The notes beneath the pieces were generated by a model that was not told the origin of the DNA, did no database searches, and saw nothing but the letters and a program-made list of their open reading frames with translations. The position numbers and the translations under genes are program-made. Source: an uncultured Lachnospiraceae bacterium (GTDB taxonomy: Bacteria > Bacillota > Clostridia > Lachnospirales > Lachnospiraceae). Taken from it: a stretch of 58,537 nt of DNA. The stretch is taken from positions 1-58,537 of the forward strand of contig CAJUOE010000035.1 in the NCBI GenBank assembly GCA_910587895.1, in the 5' to 3' direction. Each line of letters starts with the position of its first letter. The first letter of the stretch is position 1. Shown in pieces: positions 54,762 through 58,537 of the stretch.

Positions 54762-57287
54762 ATGAGAAAATATAAAAGAAAGGCGGCATCCATAATAAGT
54801 GCAGTTCTTGCATTGGCGATGGTTGCCACAAATGGCTTTGGTTATTCAGGCGGGGGCCTGGTTACTGCCAGTGAAAAAACGGCCAATACGTATCAGGGGG
54901 ATGCATATGAAAGCAAACTGCCGGTTCTGTATATAGATACCGAAGGGGGACAGGAAATTACCAGCAAGGAAGATTATATCAACGGCAGCCTGAAGATTCA
55001 GGGCAATGAGCAATATAACGATGGGAATACCACCTTATATGACGGCGCGATCCAAATACGCGGCAGAGGGAATACCACCTGGGGATACGATAAGAAACCA
55101 TACAAAATCAAGCTTGATACAAAGACGGATTTGTTCGGGTTTGGAGCTAATAAGCATTGGGTGCTGCTGGCAAATTATACGGATGAATCTCATATGAGAA
55201 ATATGCTTTCCTATAACCTTTCCGGTGAGATGGGGATGCCATGTATGCAGTCTGTCCATGTGGATTTGATTTTAAACGGGCAGTATAAGGGAACCTATCA
55301 GTTCTGCGAGCAGGTGAAAATCTCTCAGGGAAGGGTAAATATCCACGACTGGGAGGATTATGCCGGGGATGTGGCAAAGGCGGTCTATAAGGCGGAAAAA
55401 GAGAATGGGCTGACAAAGGATGACCAGGATGCAATTGAAACATTGCTTGCAGAGACAGACATGGGCTGGATGACGAGTGGAAAATTTAATTACAGGGACA
55501 GGGAATACACGATTAAGGATTACCTTCCCGACATGCCGGATTTCACAGGCGGTTTCCTGCTGGAGCTGGATTCTTATTATGATGAATATTCAAAGTTTAA
55601 AACCAGCAGGAACCAGCCGTTGCAGTTTAAGAATCCGGAATTTATTGCTACGAACGAGGGGGCAATGAACTATGTGAAAAACTATATAAATGCGTTTGAA
55701 GACGCCATCAGCGCATCTGACTATACGACAACTTACCAGGGAGAAACGAAGAGCTACAGCCAGTTATTTGATATGGATTCACTGGTTCAGTTTTGGATGG
55801 TAAACGAGCTGTTCCTGAATGTGGACGCGATGAAAAAGAGTACCTACATGTATAAAGATATTGACGGGCTCTTGCACATGGGGCCGATCTGGGATATGGA
55901 CTGGTCTTCCGACAGCCTCGTAAGCAGTTCCCAGGGCTCTGGGACTTATAATGTATGGCAGACGGTAAAGTTTTCGGATGGGGCGCAGGCAAACCAGTGG
56001 TATAAGTCTGTCATTCAGGATCCCTATTTTGCGGTTAAGGCTTATGAGCTGTACGCAAGGATGCGCGTAAAAATGGGGGAAATGGTAGCGGATAACGGGA
56101 CACTGGCTGCTTACCAGTCATTGCTTGCAGAATCGGCACAGGCAAATGAGACGCTCTGGTATCAGAATTTCGGCAATAACCCATGGAACCCGGGAAATAA
56201 TCAAAAGGATTTTGCAACGCAGATTCAAAGGTTAAAGACGTATCTTACAAACCGCCTGAACTGGCTGGACGCCCAGTTTGCATCGGTGGAAACACTGGCA
56301 AAGTCGTTGGGCTATAAGAGCGCGGGCGGCGTTGCCGTAGAGGATGCGGATATCGTGGTAAATGATGCCGGCATAACAGTCATCACGGCAAAAGTTACGG
56401 ACAGCAGCGTGAAAGCAGTGGAATTCCTGCTGAACGGGGTGAAATTGGGAACCGCCCCGGTGACAGATGGAAAGGCTGTGTTTGAAGCGCCCGCAACGGC
56501 GCTGGTTCCTGTCGGTTCTTATAATACAGTTCAGGTATTTGGGCTGAATGAAAGCGGCAGCGTGATCCTTTCCGGCAGCAACAAGGTAACAGATTATGCC
56601 AAATTTATAACTGCCAGCCAGGGCTCTACGACAGACCCGACAGAGCCCACGGAGCCGACGCCACCCTCAGGTTCGGATGACTCGAATCATTCCACGGGAT
56701 CCACGGATAAGGAGAGCCAGAAACCTTTGAAGGCACCCGAAAAAGTAAGCGCAGCCCAGTTGAGCAGCAGCCAGAACGTAAAAGTGACTTTTGGTGAGGT
56801 AAAAGGAGCCAAATCTTATGAAATATACCGTTCCACCAAAGTGAAGGGTGTTTATCAGCTAATTGGAAATACGACAAAATTAAGCTATACGGACAAGAAG
56901 GTAAAAAAAGGAAAAACGTATTATTATAAAGTTAAGGCGAAGGCAGAAAATTCTGCTTACGATAGCCTCATGAGCCAGGGCTCTTGTGGGGTAAAAGTGC
57001 TTGCCCGCCCTTCTGTGAGGACGAAGGCAGGAAAAGCCGGGAAAGTGGAAGTCAGATGGAAGAAAATAACAGGAGCCAAAGGATATGTGGTATATACTTC
57101 TGCGAAGAAGGCCAAAGGGTATAAAGCGATAAAGACCGTGAACAAATCAGTGGCAGGAAAAGTAACGGTGAAAGCGTCTGGAAAGGCACGCAAAATATAT
57201 GTAAAAGTCAGGGCTTTTCGTAAAGTTAATGGTAAGAAAATATACGGTCCTTATTCCAGAATTGCCACTGTAAAAGTAAAGAAATAA
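54762..57287 (+). CDS. Secreted CotH-kinase family protein with C-terminal fibronectin type III-like domains
   Basis: 841 residues. A signal peptide (KYKRKAASIISAVLALAMVA) leads to a CotH kinase domain, with IQIRGRGNTTWGYDKKPYKI near residue 97 and GPIWDMDWS near 373, the CotH-type acidic motif. CotH kinases phosphorylate protein substrates. A Thr/Pro-rich linker (DPTEPTEPTPPSG, about 623) is followed by two Fn3-like domains (about 655-745 and 750-840: AKSYEIYRSTKVKGVYQ, AKGYVVYTSAKKAKGYK) rich in lysine. No LPXTG anchor is visible; the end is R-I-A-T-V-K-V-K-K. ATG 54762 has GGAGGAGAAGG just upstream; an in-frame extension to 54717 overlaps the terminator. Confidence 0.88.
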   Translation: MRKYKRKAASIISAVLALAMVATNGFGYSGGGLVTASEKTANTYQGDAYESKLPVLYIDTEGGQEITSKEDYINGSLKIQGNEQYNDGNTTLYDGAIQIRGRGNTTWGYDKKPYKIKLDTKTDLFGFGANKHWVLLANYTDESHMRNMLSYNLSGEMGMPCMQSVHVDLILNGQYKGTYQFCEQVKISQGRVNIHDWEDYAGDVAKAVYKAEKENGLTKDDQDAIETLLAETDMGWMTSGKFNYRDREYTIKDYLPDMPDFTGGFLLELDSYYDEYSKFKTSRNQPLQFKNPEFIATNEGAMNYVKNYINAFEDAISASDYTTTYQGETKSYSQLFDMDSLVQFWMVNELFLNVDAMKKSTYMYKDIDGLLHMGPIWDMDWSSDSLVSSSQGSGTYNVWQTVKFSDGAQANQWYKSVIQDPYFAVKAYELYARMRVKMGEMVADNGTLAAYQSLLAESAQANETLWYQNFGNNPWNPGNNQKDFATQIQRLKTYLTNRLNWLDAQFASVETLAKSLGYKSAGGVAVEDADIVVNDAGITVITAKVTDSSVKAVEFLLNGVKLGTAPVTDGKAVFEAPATALVPVGSYNTVQVFGLNESGSVILSGSNKVTDYAKFITASQGSTTDPTEPTEPTPPSGSDDSNHSTGSTDKESQKPLKAPEKVSAAQLSSSQNVKVTFGEVKGAKSYEIYRSTKVKGVYQLIGNTTKLSYTDKKVKKGKTYYYKVKAKAENSAYDSLMSQGSCGVKVLARPSVRTKAGKAGKVEVRWKKITGAKGYVVYTSAKKAKGYKAIKTVNKSVAGKVTVKASGKARKIYVKVRAFRKVNGKKIYGPYSRIATVKVKK

Positions 57288-57326
57288 ATTGTAAGAAAAA
57301 AGCTATTTTTCTTTGTTTCTGTATGT

Positions 57327-57332
57327 TATACT
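57327..57332 (+). promoter_or_regulatory. Extended -10 promoter candidate for the hemerythrin gene
   Basis: TATACT (57327-57332) preceded by TGT gives an extended -10; no clear -35 is present. An AT-rich hairpin (AAGAAAAA/TTTTTCTT, 57294-57314) just upstream may end the CotH transcript. About 50 bases before the gene. Confidence 0.4.
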
Positions 57333-57384
57333 TATAAAAATTATTTGTTGCATCATGGATAATACGACAGCATAGGAGGAAGGA

Positions 57385-58537
57385 ATGAGTAATCAGTTAG
57401 TATGGCAGGATCGTTTTAACATTGGAGTGGAAATTATTGACAACGAGCACAAAAAGCTTTTTGGCATTTTAAACAGGCTGTTTGCGAATAAGACGGAAGA
57501 ATCGAAGAGCCAGTGGGTGTGCCAGGAAGGAATTAAATATTTTAAAGAACATGCGATGAAGCATTTTACGGAAGAAGAGCAGTATATGGCGTCTATTGAC
57601 TATGCGGGATTTGAGACGCACAGGCGCGTCCATGATAATTTCAGGAGAAAGACGCTTCCGGCGCTTGAGAAGGAGCTGGCGCAGTCTTCCTTTTCGGCGG
57701 ATGCAATCGACCATTTCCTGGGAGTTTGCGCCGGGTGGCTGCTTGGGCACACGTTGACGGAGGACCAGGCGATTACGGGGCGGGCTACCAGCAAATGGGG
57801 CGAGCTTCTGCCCGAGGATCAACAGGTTGCCATAAAACAGATGATTCTCCAGCTGTTATCTGACATGTTCCAGTTGAAAGCAAACGTCGTCAGCGATTGT
57901 TACGGCGGTGAGAAGTTTGGAGACGGGGTATATTATCGTCTGGCTTATGCTACAAAACAGGGAGAAAAATGGGATATTATCCTGGCATTTGAAGAAAAGG
58001 TGCTTCTCAATACCATTGGCAGCATGATGAGCTGTGATTCAGAAGAACTCAGCGTTATGGTGATTAATGTTGCCAGGTATATTGCGCAGCAGTTTGTGCA
58101 GAGGATTCGCGAACAGTATCCGAATTCGGAAGAATATGAGATGAAAGAGGAAAAACTGCTCAGTTATGAGCAATTTCGTAAGAATTTTGCAAGGGAACGT
58201 CCGCAGTGCAGCCTTTTGTTTGATACGGGCGAGGGTTATTTTGCCTATTGCATGATTGCCCCGCATTTGTTTGGTGACGAGAGCGAGGGTATCACGGTCA
58301 AGGCGGAAAATGCGATGTCGCAGATCAGGAAATATCTCAATGAAACCGGCGCTAACCGGAAGAAAAAGATACTGGTGGTAGATGATTCGGAGGTTGTGCG
58401 TCAGGCAATGATGGAGCTGTTGGGTGAGGACTATGCGGTTGAGGCAGTGAAATCAGGAATGGCCGCCATTATGTGTATGATGCAGGAGCAGCCGGATCTG
58501 GTGCTTTTGGATTATGAGATGCCGGTCTGTGATGGGA
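57385..58537 (+). CDS. Bacteriohemerythrin fused to a CheX-like region and a response-regulator receiver (3' partial)
   Basis: At least 384 residues; the frame is still open at the window end. Residues 1-135 are a bacteriohemerythrin with all iron ligands in place: H22, H60, E64, H79, H83, H122 and D127. These bind a di-iron centre and O2. Residues about 150-310 look like a CheX/CheC-type alpha-beta domain (IILAFEEKVLLNTIGSMM, VMVINVARYIAQQFVQRI), though this is tentative. From about 327 a receiver domain begins (KILVVDDSEVVRQAMMELL; phospho-acceptor D about 376 in LLDYEMP). GGAGGAAGG precedes ATG 57385. It would link oxygen sensing with signalling, perhaps motility. Confidence 0.8.
   Translation, partial: MSNQLVWQDRFNIGVEIIDNEHKKLFGILNRLFANKTEESKSQWVCQEGIKYFKEHAMKHFTEEEQYMASIDYAGFETHRRVHDNFRRKTLPALEKELAQSSFSADAIDHFLGVCAGWLLGHTLTEDQAITGRATSKWGELLPEDQQVAIKQMILQLLSDMFQLKANVVSDCYGGEKFGDGVYYRLAYATKQGEKWDIILAFEEKVLLNTIGSMMSCDSEELSVMVINVARYIAQQFVQRIREQYPNSEEYEMKEEKLLSYEQFRKNFARERPQCSLLFDTGEGYFAYCMIAPHLFGDESEGITVKAENAMSQIRKYLNETGANRKKKILVVDDSEVVRQAMMELLGEDYAVEAVKSGMAAIMCMMQEQPDLVLLDYEMPVCDG

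Noticed and set aside
1..58537. tRNA or rRNA genes, CRISPR arrays, insertion sequences, prophage or replication origin
   Set aside because: No tRNA cloverleaf (including the trpT often near secE), no direct-repeat array, no transposase, integrase or phage structural protein, and no DnaA-box cluster was recognised. A by-eye scan can miss divergent cases.

Overview
The window reads as the chromosome of a flagellated Gram-positive Clostridia, most likely a Lachnospiraceae. The evidence is dense forward-strand operons with strong AGGAGG-type ribosome sites, sigma-A promoters, a Firmicutes-type order rpmG-secE-nusG-rplK-rplA-rplJ-rplL-(insert)-rpoB-rpoC with an L10 leader, a short flagellin, and many gut-clostridial families (CotH, DUF4179-like anti-sigma, zinc-ribbon membrane protein, DUF4422). 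No tRNA, rRNA, insertion sequence, prophage or CRISPR array was seen. Species is not claimed.

Layout. (1) 1-788: the tail of a PD-(D/E)XK-type protein and a Uma2 nuclease-like gene. (2) 1105-18923: a long sugar operon behind a leader with a palindrome and a strong intrinsic terminator. It holds a radical SAM protein, RfbF and RfbG (CDP-glucose to CDP-4-dehydro-6-deoxyglucose), a split transketolase, two FkbM methyltransferases, a GT8, an N-formyltransferase, a DegT aminotransferase, a GT2, an acetolactate-synthase-like ThDP enzyme, an aldo/keto reductase, a three-domain fusion (ILEI-like, SGNH-like, citrate-lyase-ligase-like) and a flavin oxidoreductase. (3) 19063-33723: a glycosyltransferase battery (CgeB-like, GT2, GT4, DUF4422, StrF-like, GT-methyltransferase fusions, GT2-TPR), a PseG-like protein without its catalytic histidine, and a small unknown protein. 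(4) 33791-35995: a short flagellin and, convergent to it, a FliD-like filament protein with a sigma-28-type promoter. (5) 36270-39714: a methyltransferase, a nucleotidyltransferase-CobD-like PLP fusion and a LicD transferase. (6) 39813-54652: ribosomal protein and RNA polymerase genes, interrupted between rplL and rpoB by an ECF sigma/anti-sigma pair and a zinc-ribbon membrane protein. (7) 54762-58537: a secreted CotH/Fn3 protein and a bacteriohemerythrin-response regulator that runs off the window.

How it may work together (inference): regions 2 to 5 look like a flagellar glycosylation island. Region 2 would make one or more unusual CDP-linked sugars (candidates are 4-formamido and two-carbon-branched 6-deoxyhexoses), region 3 would assemble the glycan, and region 5 would add a phospho-amino-alcohol through LicD. 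The proximity of flagellin and a FliD-like protein suggests the filament as acceptor, but the sequence does not prove this.

The most notable points are the coexistence of RfbF/RfbG with two different ThDP enzymes but no RfbH-type dehydrase, the three-domain fusion, the His-to-Gln PseG-like protein, the nucleotidyltransferase-CobD-LicD module, the attenuator-like leader, and small tandem duplications just after stop codons.
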